Source: Myripristis murdjan (taxonomy: Eukaryota; Chordata; Actinopteri; Holocentriformes; Holocentridae). From it: a stretch of 64,000 nucleotides of DNA. The stretch's first letter is position 1. Every line of letters begins with the position of its first letter. The translations under genes were made by a program, and so were the position numbers. Positions 12,426 through 22,900 of this stretch are shown here, one piece after another. Where the stretch lies: NCBI RefSeq assembly GCF_902150065.1, contig NC_043986.1, forward strand, positions 15,513,890 to 15,577,889, written 5' to 3'. The notes beneath the pieces were generated by a model. That model saw only the letters and a list, made by a program, of their open reading frames with translations, searched no databases and was not told the origin of the DNA.

Positions 12426-15114
12426 CTAGACACAGCTTCTTTTTGCCTCCTGTGACATATCCTCTGTCTCCTGCTGTCCACTGAGGGCATCTCTTTTTCG
12501 GGATTCTTTCTGGTCTGGAGTATTTTCTTTATCCTTCTCAGCCACTTCCTGAACAGACAAACACAAACTATTTTAGACAATGATGGCAAGACACATGTTT
12601 ATGGAATATCCCACATTGAGATGAAGCCACAGCACCACCTTGTGGGATGAAATAAAAGCTGCATTACATAATGGCAATAAATGAGTGTCAGAGGTTAAAT
12701 ACCAATTTTCATACTTACAGACTCAGTTTTTGACACACATTCCCTCTAAGTGTGTGAGGGTTCAGCGCTGTACCACTATGAAATTAGCAAGTGTATGACA
12801 ACTCTCCCATAGACTTTTCAAGCATTTCATGACCCACTTTCCAAAAGTCCACAATTTTGCAGAGGGAACTTCCCACAATCCCTTGCATTGTGGCATTTAA
12901 TATAGAATGACCAGGGATGGGAAAGTCCCATTTTAGAAAAACAAAAACAACATAACATGCCAAAGCAGTTGCAGGCAAAAACAAGGCTGTATACAAGTAC
13001 AAACAGTTCAGTGATAATTAGCACACTGCCAGGATGTTTCTCATTTGACATGATGACAGATAAATGTTTTCATCTTAATTGACTCGCAACTTGACTATTT
13101 TGCTTAACAGATTGTAAACAATAAGCTGAAATTTATTAAATTATATACAAAAAAGCAAAAAATTATGTCATTAAGGTTAGGTAACATCACAGTGTACTGT
13201 CCCACATTCCTCAGACTTCTATCTGATCACACAAGTGATGTTAGTTCAGGTCAGTGAGAGTTAAGCAACCAGAGCTTAGGGTGAGGACTGAAATTCGGCC
13301 AATGTTTCCACCATGAGTGGAAGGAGCACAGAAGACAGCTTGTATGTGTGTCAGTGGAGCCTTGTCAGCGTACTAGGTCAGATTATTATAACATGGCAAA
13401 AAACTCTTACCATGATCTTCTGAATAGCATGTTTCTCTGTCCACTTCCTGGCCTTCTCCATGAACAGCTGTTTGTTGTATTTGAACTCTGATGACTGCAA
13501 TCACAAAGAATGAGTATTATTTTGAAGCATGCCTAATCTGTCAAGTTTTCACATTTGAAGCACGTCATAATGTGAAAACCCTCAGGATTTGGCTGGCTAG
13601 TGAGGGTAAGAGTGCAAACATGCATTAACACACTTAAACATTTTTGAGCACTGCAAAAGAAATTACACTACTCACAAAAAGTTAGGGATATTTGGCTTTT
13701 GGGTGAAATTTATGGAAAATATAAAATGTTCATGCTACAGTGATATTATATCATGAAAGTAGGGCATTTAAGTAGAAGCATACACTGGTGATTTCCTCAT
13801 CTCAAACAATTTCTTGAAACAAAAGCCAACAACAGTGGTGGATATACCACAACAAAAAATGTCAGTGTCAGTAACTTGTCATGTGCCCTTGAGCATCAAT
13901 TACAGCTTGACAACGACGTCTCATGCTGTTCACAAGTCGACTTATTGTCTGCTGAGGCATGGCATCCCACTCTTCTTGAAGGGCGGCCCTCAGGACATTG
14001 AGGTTCTGGGGTACAGAGCTCCGAGCCTCTACACGGCGACTCAGCTGATCCCATAGGTTTTCTATGGGATTCAGGTCTGAGAAAGTGCAGGCCAATCCAT
14101 TTGAGGTACCCCAGTCTCCAGCAGCCGTTCCCTAATGATACGACCTCGATGAGCTGGAGCATCAAACACCTGATGTGAATTTTGGCGTTAAACTCCTTGT
14201 TAGAGAATAGCAACTTGTGCAAAAAGTACTGAAACATTGAACAGTTGGACGTGTGCATTCAAAAGTTTACAGAAGGTCACATTAAGTTCATCTGTAAATG
14301 TTATAATGCATTTTAGGTTCATCCTGAAATTTCACCCGAAAGCCGAATATCCCTAACTTTTTGTGAGTAGTGTATATACCAAAAAGCATCACCCTCATAC
14401 ATCTCAATTTCATACTGCAAAATGAATAGCAAAACAAACAACACCCTTAATGCAATACTGTGTCAGTCATGTTCTACTAGTGCACCGCGTGATATTCAAT
14501 ATAAATATCCCATGCTTGGTTTTGTATGGATGCATGTCTCCTTATGACTCACTATATCAGCCATCAGTGGGTCATCAGGGTTGGGTTCAGCCATTAGCAG
14601 CTGTATGGAGGTGAGGACTGTGGAGATGTTTAGGGAAGGTTTCCAGGCACCCTGAATCAAAGAAAGTAAGCTTCTTTAATCAGGAAAAAAATACTGATAT
14701 ATCTACGTCACAAATGCAGGCTATCTTTCCTTGACAGCAAACAGACAACAGATGATGAGGATGAAAAAGTAACATGGTTGTATATGTGATTTGCTCCAAC
14801 CTTAGGTGGGAGTTTGAGAGCGTCATGGCAGATGCGTCCTGAATTGTCAATGTTTGGATGGTAAATTGGTGTTAAGAATCTCATTTTGGGGGGCTCAAAT
14901 GGATACCTAAGAGAGGAAAAGAGAAGAACACAGAAAAAAATATTATTCATAACATAACAAATAGAAACAGATCCCTCCAATCAGGAAGACTCTTCATGAC
15001 AAAATCACCTCTCTGGGACCTTGATCTCCAAGGAGAAGAGTCCTCCTTCATATGGAGTACCTGCTCCTCCAACTATCTCTGCAGACATGAGAGAAACAAA
15101 CTTTATCAGGCTTT

Positions 15115-15159
<45 letters not shown>

Positions 15160-15604
15160 ACTAATAGGCATAAATCATAACAAAGCGCATTTACTCATGT
15201 ACTTCCTTTAAGTACATTTTTAAAATACTGTGGAGAATTTATATTTTGTTAGACTCTGAACTTTTAACCCACTACATTTCAGGGGCGTGTACTGTACCTT
15301 TTACACCACTACACCACACAGGAAGTACTTTTAGTTTTGATATTTAACCACATTTTGCTTCCAATTCTCCCAATTTAAGGATACCGAATGCCGGGCTTTT
15401 ACTTGTAATGCAGTAGTTTTACACAATGGTGTTGCCGCTGTAGCATGTTTAAGTAAGAGTTTGAGTGTCCCACTTGTGAACCTGAGCCCACTTACGTGCT
15501 CGGAGGTCGTCCAGTTGCTCCTCGGTCTGCCAGCAGGTTATCCCAGGAGGAGGCTCGGTGCTCAGCATCTGCAGCTCACGCTTCAGACGGGAGGCTCTCT
15601 GCAT
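12426..15604 (-). CDS. ube2t: UBE2T, ubiquitin-conjugating enzyme E2 T
   Basis: E2 enzyme that, with FANCL, mono-ubiquitinates FANCD2 and FANCI in interstrand crosslink repair in the nucleus (family knowledge). Exons in transcript order: 15496-15604, 15009-15078, 14801-14906, 14553-14651, 13411-13494, 12426-12548, giving 196 residues against about 197 in human. The UBC fold is complete. HPN lies at 76-78, catalytic Cys at 86 in [13 protein letters not shown], and Lys at 91 where human UBE2T autoubiquitinates. Residue 87 is His where I recall Leu in human. The start [11 protein letters not shown] matches human. An upstream in-frame ATG at 15670 would add 22 residues, but a TTTAG acceptor at about 15613 makes that stretch intronic. 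The donor after LPPK is the weak GTTGGA. The C-terminal tail is charged and divergent. An internally deleted Tc1 copy sits in the intron between the fourth and fifth coding exons. Confidence 0.96.
13666..14372 (-). mobile_element. Internally deleted Tc1-like DNA transposon
   Basis: Perfect-looking inverted ends CACTACTCACAAAAAGTTAG (13666 onward, and its reverse complement ending at 14372) are flanked by TA on both sides, as Tc1/mariner insertions are. The minus strand keeps a piece of transposase C-terminus (about 13868-14095) with [16 protein letters not shown], the third-acidic-residue region of the DDE domain. At 707 bp it is under half of a full Tc1, so most of the transposase including the first catalytic Asp is gone. 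It is a non-autonomous relic in a ube2t intron. Confidence 0.9.
15116..15158. repeat. 43-bp poly(A) run (poly-U in the ube2t transcript)
   Basis: A pure A-run on the + strand. On the minus strand it reads as a T-run that ends 37 bases upstream of the first base of the second ube2t coding exon (15078). In the pre-mRNA it is therefore a very long U tract next to the acceptor. Confidence 0.95.
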
Positions 15605-15608
15605 CCTG

Positions 15609-16128
15609 TCTGCTAAACCACTAAAGCCAAGTCGCCGACGTGAACGAGGCTGAAGCCGGTCTGAAGCCACGAATGACGAATAACGTTAGCGGCCAACATT
15701 ATGTGTCGATACCGTCAGTTTGTCTGAGCACCTAGTTATTTATTTGGACTGTAGCGATAATTAAGTGTTGACAGTTACACGAAGCTAAAGGTAACGTCAT
15801 TGGTATATACTTTTATGTTACCGTTAGTGTGTTACCATTTATGCTAGCTGACGTTAACGTTGTAGCCTTGGTGGAACTGACGTTAACGTATCACCGAGCA
15901 CCAACATCAACATCAGACGTCGAAATAAAGTGTGGTTTGACCTTTCATCAGGATTTCATAAGCACTTACCTCGATAATAATTCAGATTCTTTTACTTTCC
16001 GTAATTTTAACAACTGTCGTCAACTGCAAAGGATATCCAACATGCAAAACAGCGCCTGTTTTGGATTTCCCTCCTCCTGCGTCATCTGCGCCGTCCGTCT
16101 GCTGCAATGCCTTATGGGTTTTGTAGTT
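15609..16128 (-). promoter_or_regulatory. Probable ube2t promoter and 5' noncoding exon
   Basis: On the minus strand AACTACAAAACCCATAAGGC, continuing ATTGC (16128 down to about 16104), resembles the ZNF143/THAP11 promoter element (ACTACAANTCCCA..ATGC, from memory). About 130 bp further down is a perfect donor, GAG|GTAAGT (exon end 15970). The matching acceptor TTTAG, or TTTAGCAG, at 15613-15610 lies 5-8 bases before the ube2t ATG. I infer a noncoding first exon ending at 15970 and an intron of about 357 bp. The inferred intron contains two copies of CTGACGTTAACGT (15848-15860 and 15877-15889), each with a palindromic ACGTTAACGT core. Confidence 0.55.
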
Positions 16129-17080
16129 ACTTCAACGACTGACGCTAAAGCGTTGTTCAGGTTTTGACAAACTATTTTATCTGATATGAGCTTTTATTTG
16201 ACCAACTTTCCAACGGTGTGTATCATTGGTGCAACGGGCTGGCATGGAGTTCTGTAAAATATAAGTAAAATATCAGAGTGGAGTTGCATTTTAAACACAC
16301 TCTGCCTCTCTGCCTCCCCCTGGTGTCCAAATGGCCATGCTGCAAGCTCCAAAAGTCTGCCTGCCACATAGTCTCCAGAGCAGGAGCAGTCTGGATCCCA
16401 CTCTCCAGACTACACTCTGTGGGTAACTTGTGACAGACTGTCACAGCCTAGTCATATGGCCAAGCATCTTCAGCCAAGCCACAGATCCTGTGACTCTGAA
16501 TTATGGCTAACACATGCTGACAGTGTGAAACATGGGGTGCAATCCCAATGAGACTGTAAAGACTCAGTAATGAACTTATTGTGTGCTCAGTTATGAATCT
16601 AAGTGATGGATGTACTGAGAGATAAGTGAAGTCACTCTGTTCACAAGCCCCGAGGAAGACCTACAGTGGTCATAGCATGTTGGCATTTTAATGATTTAGC
16701 CATTACAATCAAGGCTTTTTAATATTTCCTTGCTCGCTGTTATATGTTCTTATATCCAGGGTGCCCAGATTGCCTTTGTTTGAACCACTCTGTTTTCCCC
16801 ATTTCCAACAGCAACCAACACATTTTTTTAAATCTACATTTGATTTTATAGAACCAGTCGATTGTTTTGATTATTTATTTATTTATTAACTTCTTAAATG
16901 TATGTCTTGTATTCTCTGCTAAAAATATTACAAATTCAGATTGTGTTTTGATTCATCATTGTGACGCATCACAACTCTTCCAACTTAATATATTCAAACA
17001 TTGAATTACACAGTAATTGCAAAATATTAGAATCACACAACAGATCCCAGTCACTGGAACTTGGTAGCCTCTGTGTAACG
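16129..17080. other. Intergenic, no gene seen
   Basis: Unique-looking AT-rich DNA between the ube2t promoter and the 3' end of the methyltransferase. It contains a short TTTA repeat at about 16867-16885. Open frames here are short and carry no family motif that I recognise. Confidence 0.6.
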
Positions 17081-18290
17081 TCATTTCAAGGCAGTGGCGT
17101 AGATGGCCTGAAAGATAAAGCCGTTGTGCTGTTTGTCTTCCATTCTGACATCGGTGAAGCCTGAGTCTCTCAAAGCTGTCATGTAGGCCTCTGGACGCCA
17201 GTTTTCTCCTGGCATCACATGCTTAGATGCCAAGGCAGACACATGGCTCAGCCTCATCGTGGCCACCATCAGACCCCCTGAGGGCATCAATAAAGACAAG
17301 AAAATGAGATGTATGATGAAATAAAATACCAAATGCAAAGGCGTGTTCGGTGTGTAGGGAAAACCTTTAAAACTACTGAACTGAACACTGAAAATGTAGA
17401 GGCAAAAACAACCTACCGGGTTTCATCACTCGGTGGATCTCCGAGGCTCCTTTCCTCAGGTCTGGCCAGAAGTAGTAGCAGTTACAGTGAAAGACTTTAT
17501 CAATGGAGCTGTCTGCCAGAGGCATGGCTGCTACATCACAGTGGTGCAGGGTCACCTTCCCACTGGCCACAAGATCCTTCACAAGCTCACTTGCCATCTG
17601 GAAGGGGAGAAAGTATTTGTATAGTATTATTTCAAAATGACATCAGCCCTGTCGAATATAATTCAGGACTGTTATATTTAACTGAGTCTCAAACGCATGT
17701 ACATGTGCACACATATTGGCACATTAACAATGGTAAACAATGGTAATAACATTTTTTATCCATATATTCTGTTCTAATGTTATGCTAAACTTCAGAGCAA
17801 TCTATCCAAGGTAGGCTAAATACTCACCTTATATCAACAGAATATCAGTTGACTCTTAACTTAGTATCAGCTTTGTAGCAGTTAGAGTTGGGTTGATACT
17901 GAGATGATACAAAGTTTAACATTAAAATAATGGGCTCAGCATTACACCTTTCACTGATTGTGTAAGAATGTTCTCTCTCTTTTTCTATTCTCTCTCTCTT
18001 TCTCTATCTCTTCTCTTGCTGTGGTCCCATCTCACCTGGTGCATGTACTCGGAATAATCCACCCCTATAAGGTGGCCTTTGGGCTCTGTGAGGAGTTTGG
18101 CTGCCGAGGGCAGGCCCAGACCCGGGCCATGGCCCAGTTCGAGCACCGTGTCCCCTGGCTGGATCCCACACAGCCGCACAGCATTCTCCTCAAGGATCTG
18201 GTTTCGAAACCTGAGCAGCTTACTGACCAACCATCCTGCCACAGACCGTGTTGGGTGGCCCAACTGTTTCCCAACTTTAATATAAAACAT
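17081..18290 (-). CDS. Small class I SAM-dependent methyltransferase (YdaC-like)
   Basis: Predicted methyltransferase of unknown substrate. Exons in transcript order: 18036-18290, 17417-17597, 17081-17277, giving 210 residues. The start MFYIKVGKQLGHPTRS follows a good acceptor, TTTTCTCCAG, two bases upstream, so a 5' noncoding exon probably exists. An ATG at 18356 in the same frame would read through that acceptor. SAM-binding motif I is LELGHGPG at 50-57. The acidic end of strand 2 is Asp78 (GVDYS), and motif II is HCDVAAMPLADSSIDKVF with Asp106. The C-terminal third holds the ALRDSGFTDVRM strand-helix usual for this fold. There is no signal peptide. The arrangement resembles the bacterial YdaC-like group and METTL-type enzymes, and I do not recognise a named mammalian orthologue. 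The intron 17598-18035 is unremarkable. Confidence 0.88.
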
Positions 18291-19376
18291 CACTGGAGAA
18301 AATATAAGAGAAAGGATATGGCAAATTATTATTATTATTTTTAAATTACTATACAACAGTACTTAACAGAGATTAACAGAGTCTATATCTTACATTTCCT
18401 GGAGCCAGATATGCGGAATATCTGAAAAGCTGCAGGACATAGCCGGTGATACCACATTAAAATTTACAAATCTATAAATACACATGACTATTCTAAGCAT
18501 TGGTTTTCTGTTGAGGAAGTGATGAATTTTCAATGATGTTTTTTTTAAACAATGGTAGAGTAAAATACTGTATAAATACTTTCATATTTTGACCATAATT
18601 TTGAGTCAGTATAAAAACACCCAGATAAGATCATTGTGATCTACATACCCCAAAATTACTGAAAAAATATGTGTATTCATTTAGTAGATAAGTATGTAGA
18701 TTTGCATGCCCTGAAATATAATAATGTTAAGACAAAATACATATTTAAACTTACTGTAAACCAAAACCTCATATGGAAACTCTCTCTCAACACACAGTAG
18801 TTTTACTCTGGCAATAGGGAGCAATGAAATCAGAGTGTGTAAAATCTCTGTGATATTGCTCTGTTTGCTTTGTGTTATTCAGTAGTGAATTTATTATAGC
18901 AAGGCTGCCCAGTCATGTGCTATGTACACTATGCAGGTTTATTCAGGGTTTCATTCCATAACAAAGCCTGCTTACACTGGGTCTATGGAAAATTACGTAG
19001 TAGCCCTGATTTATAGTGATCTTCATACGAATGATAGTGACAACCTGTATCTGTTGAATGTGAAGTTTTTTGTTAGTTTGTTTTTTTTCTGTGATAACTG
19101 TGGAGCCTTTTTCTATTTATTTTGCAAGTGCTATTGCATGGCAAACTGGAGTACAGCTGCAACAAAATCAAACTCGTGATTCTGACCTAAAGTTTGCAGT
19201 TGCGTGATATCAAATATTTACAGTCAGCTGTATATCTATGGTAAATATCATACCCTTAATTTAGCGTAGAGTCTCACAGTCTTGTGATCTTGAGTCCTAC
19301 TTGCATTTCTCACGGTCGCTGGTCTCCGCTGTTTTCTCTTCCTGCAACATGGAGGAGGAGCTCAGTTCACGCAGGC

Positions 19377-19447
<71 letters not shown>

Positions 19448-19968
19448 CCCCTCCTCACTCTGTCTTTCTCTATCCATTCTCTCTTCATCACCAGATCACA
19501 CTTCTTGCACGTATTATGCGCACTCATTCTAGTCAATCTAGTTGTTCTGTCATGCAACAACTATGAAACCCATAAAAGAAACGCAATATTTTTTTTGCTG
19601 GACAATTTCACACTTTGAGGCACCCATGCCACCAGTGCTTCCACCAAATAAAGTATAACCACCTAATTTTTTGGAAATATCATCCTCTGTTCATCCAGTT
19701 TGGTTATGTTAATTCCTTCAGCAGCACAGCCTATAGTCTATTACTTACCCTCCACCCCCCGCACAGATTGGATTATGTTTCTTTCGTTTTCATTTCCCGG
19801 AAGGATCAGAATCTGAAAATAGCAGTTTTATTTCTTCGTAAATAATATTTAGGCTTACTCGAAGAGGGAGAGTTTTAGTGAGTTTAACCTGCAGCATTTA
19901 AAGATATCTGACGAGCTGTATGAGTATTTGTCAGAAAAATCCGCCAACTTTTATGTTAAATTGATAAA
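18291..19968. other. Intergenic between methyltransferase and etv7, with etv7 upstream region
   Basis: The methyltransferase and etv7 are divergent, about 1.7 kb apart. The stretch is AT-rich with a long (CT)n tract at 19378-19444. A CCCGGAAGGA sequence at 19796-19805, a good ETS-type GGAA site, lies about 165 bp before the etv7 ATG. I cannot place transcription starts. Confidence 0.5.
19378..19444. repeat. (CT)n microsatellite upstream of etv7
   Basis: About 33 CT units, a polypurine-polypyrimidine tract roughly 520 bp before the etv7 start codon. Open frames across it (Ser-Leu or Arg-Glu repeats) are artefacts. Confidence 0.95.
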
Positions 19969-22900
19969 ATGGAGGACGTTTCCCCGTCACCTTTGGTCAA
20001 GGTAAGATCTGAATATCACTGACAGCAAAATGCGCGCAAATCCACGGATCATTATTTCGCAATGTTTTGCCTGGACAAGGTGTTTGCAGGAATATGAGTG
20101 TGTTTTTGAGATTACAAAATAAATTTGATTTCTACATGGCGCAGCCAGGTGATTGCTGAAAAGTCAACCTTGGGGGAAAAGCTCAAAAATATACCTGAAT
20201 TGCAATTACTGCGGCGTCATCAATTTCATATGTGTATTTAAAGTGTTTGCATATGTAATTTAAAGCACACATGTGGATGTTTTGCAGCAGGAAAACAGAG
20301 GAGGCAGTCCTCTACACACAATGCCTGACAGGGAGGCTGGGATTCCCCGCAATGAGGATCACTCCCCCTCTTCTCAGCTTCCTGTGGTCAGCCCCCCCAC
20401 CCAAGAGGACCTGTGGCATCTACCTGGGCGGCTGCGTGAGTCAAATTCTCTACAATACTGTCTTTCATTTAAAGGGGCAGTTCATTCAAAATATAGAAAA
20501 GGTAATTTTCCCACTTACCTCAGAGTACAGTCTATCCATCAGGTAGTTTGGTGAAGTTTGCAGTCTTCCCATCTCCCAGCTCTCCAATACACTGTGGCTG
20601 GATGGGTACATGTAAACTGTATTTACCTGCCCCAAATGTGTTTGGCAAAAAACACTTCCTAATTAAACTCTTGTCCCAAAGGACTGTGGATTATACCGGT
20701 TTGCTGTTGAGTTTTTCACATGGAAATTTTTGATGGAATATCAATCCAGCCCCATTGTGTCGGGGTGCTGGGAATCAATGAAGATAATGGTAGTGTGGAA
20801 ACATCACCAGATCACACAGAAACTATGCGGATGGACAGGCTGCACTGAGAGTGAATAGGAAAATAAAAATATTTTTTTTGTATTTTGGGTTAACTGTCTC
20901 TTTAAATGAAAGGTACCATTGTGAATGACCAGCTACAAGGAAAAGGCAACAGTCTCTCCTCTTTGCATGAACAGCTAACATCAGTGTGTGAATGTGTATC
21001 TATTGTGTATTCTTTAGGAATTAACCCGTCTTTGTGGGATAAGGATGATGTTGCACACTGGCTCCATTGGGCTCAGAAGGAGTATTCCCTGCGTCGGCCT
21101 GAGAAGGGACGCTTTGAGATGAACGGCCGAGCCCTCTGTCTTCTCACCAAGGAAGACTTCAGACGACGCTGCCCAAGCTCAGGTAGCAGCTATATGAGTA
21201 TGCATGCATGAAGATAGCATCCAGGCTGGTTTCAAGTTTGTGTCTCACCTGCTCTTTGTGTTTCTTGCCAAGGTGATGTGCTATATGAGATCCTGCAGTG
21301 TGTGAAACAGCAGAGGAGGAGTGTGGTCTGTAATCCTCCAAATCCTTCACCCCCTGGTCCCAGCATTATTGCCGTTTCCGGCCGCTTCCTAAACCCTCTC
21401 ACCCCACAGAACCAAAATCACAAAGTCCAGGAACCCCTGCCTCCCACTGTCAATGGGAGCCAAGGTCAGTACTCTCCAAAAGTGTAGTAATTGTTGTTCC
21501 TAATTCTGTATGTCAAGAGTTTCTTGCTTATCACAGCTCAGTTTATGCTCACAATTACACACACATTTACAGACTGGTGTGGACTTTTGCTGACTTAATT
21601 CAAGTTCAAGTTCAAAGTTCATTAAATCCCAGAGGGAAATTGATTTGCAATTTGAGAGCAAAATAATAACAGACAGTACAAGGAACACAAAATGTGGGTC
21701 TTGGGCTACTGTAAAGTACAAGCCAATCTATTTAACAAGTTAACAGAACAAATGAGTGCTTGTATGTGTTTGTTTTTGTCCTCGGGACCCTGAGACGGTT
21801 ATTCCAGGAAAGAGTGGGGGACTGTGTGTGTCGGGGACAGCCACAATCCAGAATGGCCTGAGCTCTCTGCAGGGCTTGTCTCTTCCACAGTTCAGGCAGA
21901 ACAGCCTGTCTCAACCCATTAGCTTATCACAGTGTTTCACAATACTGCTAAAGGCATTTTTACTTTTCATACTTAGTTACAAAACCTACAAACATCTGTT
22001 ATCAAAACATTAATCCTAACCTTTTTTTACTACATGCCTGACTTTAATCTTTATCCTATCCCTAGCCTATTTGTAATTCTAAGCTAAAAAAGCCCTCACA
22101 TTTCAGGTCTTTCTGTAATTTCTGTTCCCTAAAGGAAATTTGGTATAGACAGAAGTACAAAAGCATACACATGTGCAACTTGTCCATGACATAATTCGGT
22201 ACTTTCCATGCCTTGTAGGAAGTAGAATTTGTACCAGAGGGCGTGGTTACCTGGAAGCCAAAACTCCTTTTGCGCCAAAAACAACTGCTTTGTTCTATGA
22301 ATGAAATGCAATGGTGCTTGTCTTAAACATTGCAGCAATGTTTACTATCAGTCTTAAACTCATGTATGTTAGAGTTTTTTCAGCATTCACAAAACCAAAA
22401 ATAGTTAACTTTTACTTTCTGTTAAACTAATACACAGTTCCTCATATTTCTTTCTTGCAGTTTCGGTCACCTTCACCAGCACAGCGTCTGTAGCTCCTGT
22501 AACCAGTGTGGCCATCCAGCCACAAACCATGTCACCTCTCAGAGATCACCCCACTCCTTTTGACACACACTCTGCCTTACACACACACAGAAGTGGGTGT
22601 AATAAACCAGCATATCACAAATATGTTGCATTGGTGATTTTACATAGTGATAGTTTAGTTTAATGTCTCACACACTCTCTGTCTGTTTTTTTCTGTCTCT
22701 CTCTTGGACGGATAAACAGCTGTCTCTACATTATCTCAAAACCAAATACACAATCCTCCCAAAGACCACAGCATAAGTCAGGAACCTCTCAACTTGTCCA
22801 GTCGAGAGAAGGCAAGGGCCCCGCTGTGTGAAGCCAACGGCCGCATCCCAGGTAATTTTGCACTGATCTTTTAACAGTTATAAATATGTAGACAAGATTT

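Noticed and set aside
15605-15670. Upstream in-frame ATG extending ube2t by 22 residues
   Set aside because: The family starts at MQRAS, and a good acceptor lies 5-8 bases before that codon, so the extension is probably intron.
15829-16167. 112-codon + strand open frame upstream of ube2t
   Set aside because: No recognisable domain, and it overlaps the inferred ube2t first exon and promoter on the other strand.
18291-18356. Hydrophobic N-terminal extension of the methyltransferase (Ile-rich)
   Set aside because: It translates an ATT repeat and runs through a strong polypyrimidine-AG acceptor just upstream of the chosen start, so it is not a signal anchor.
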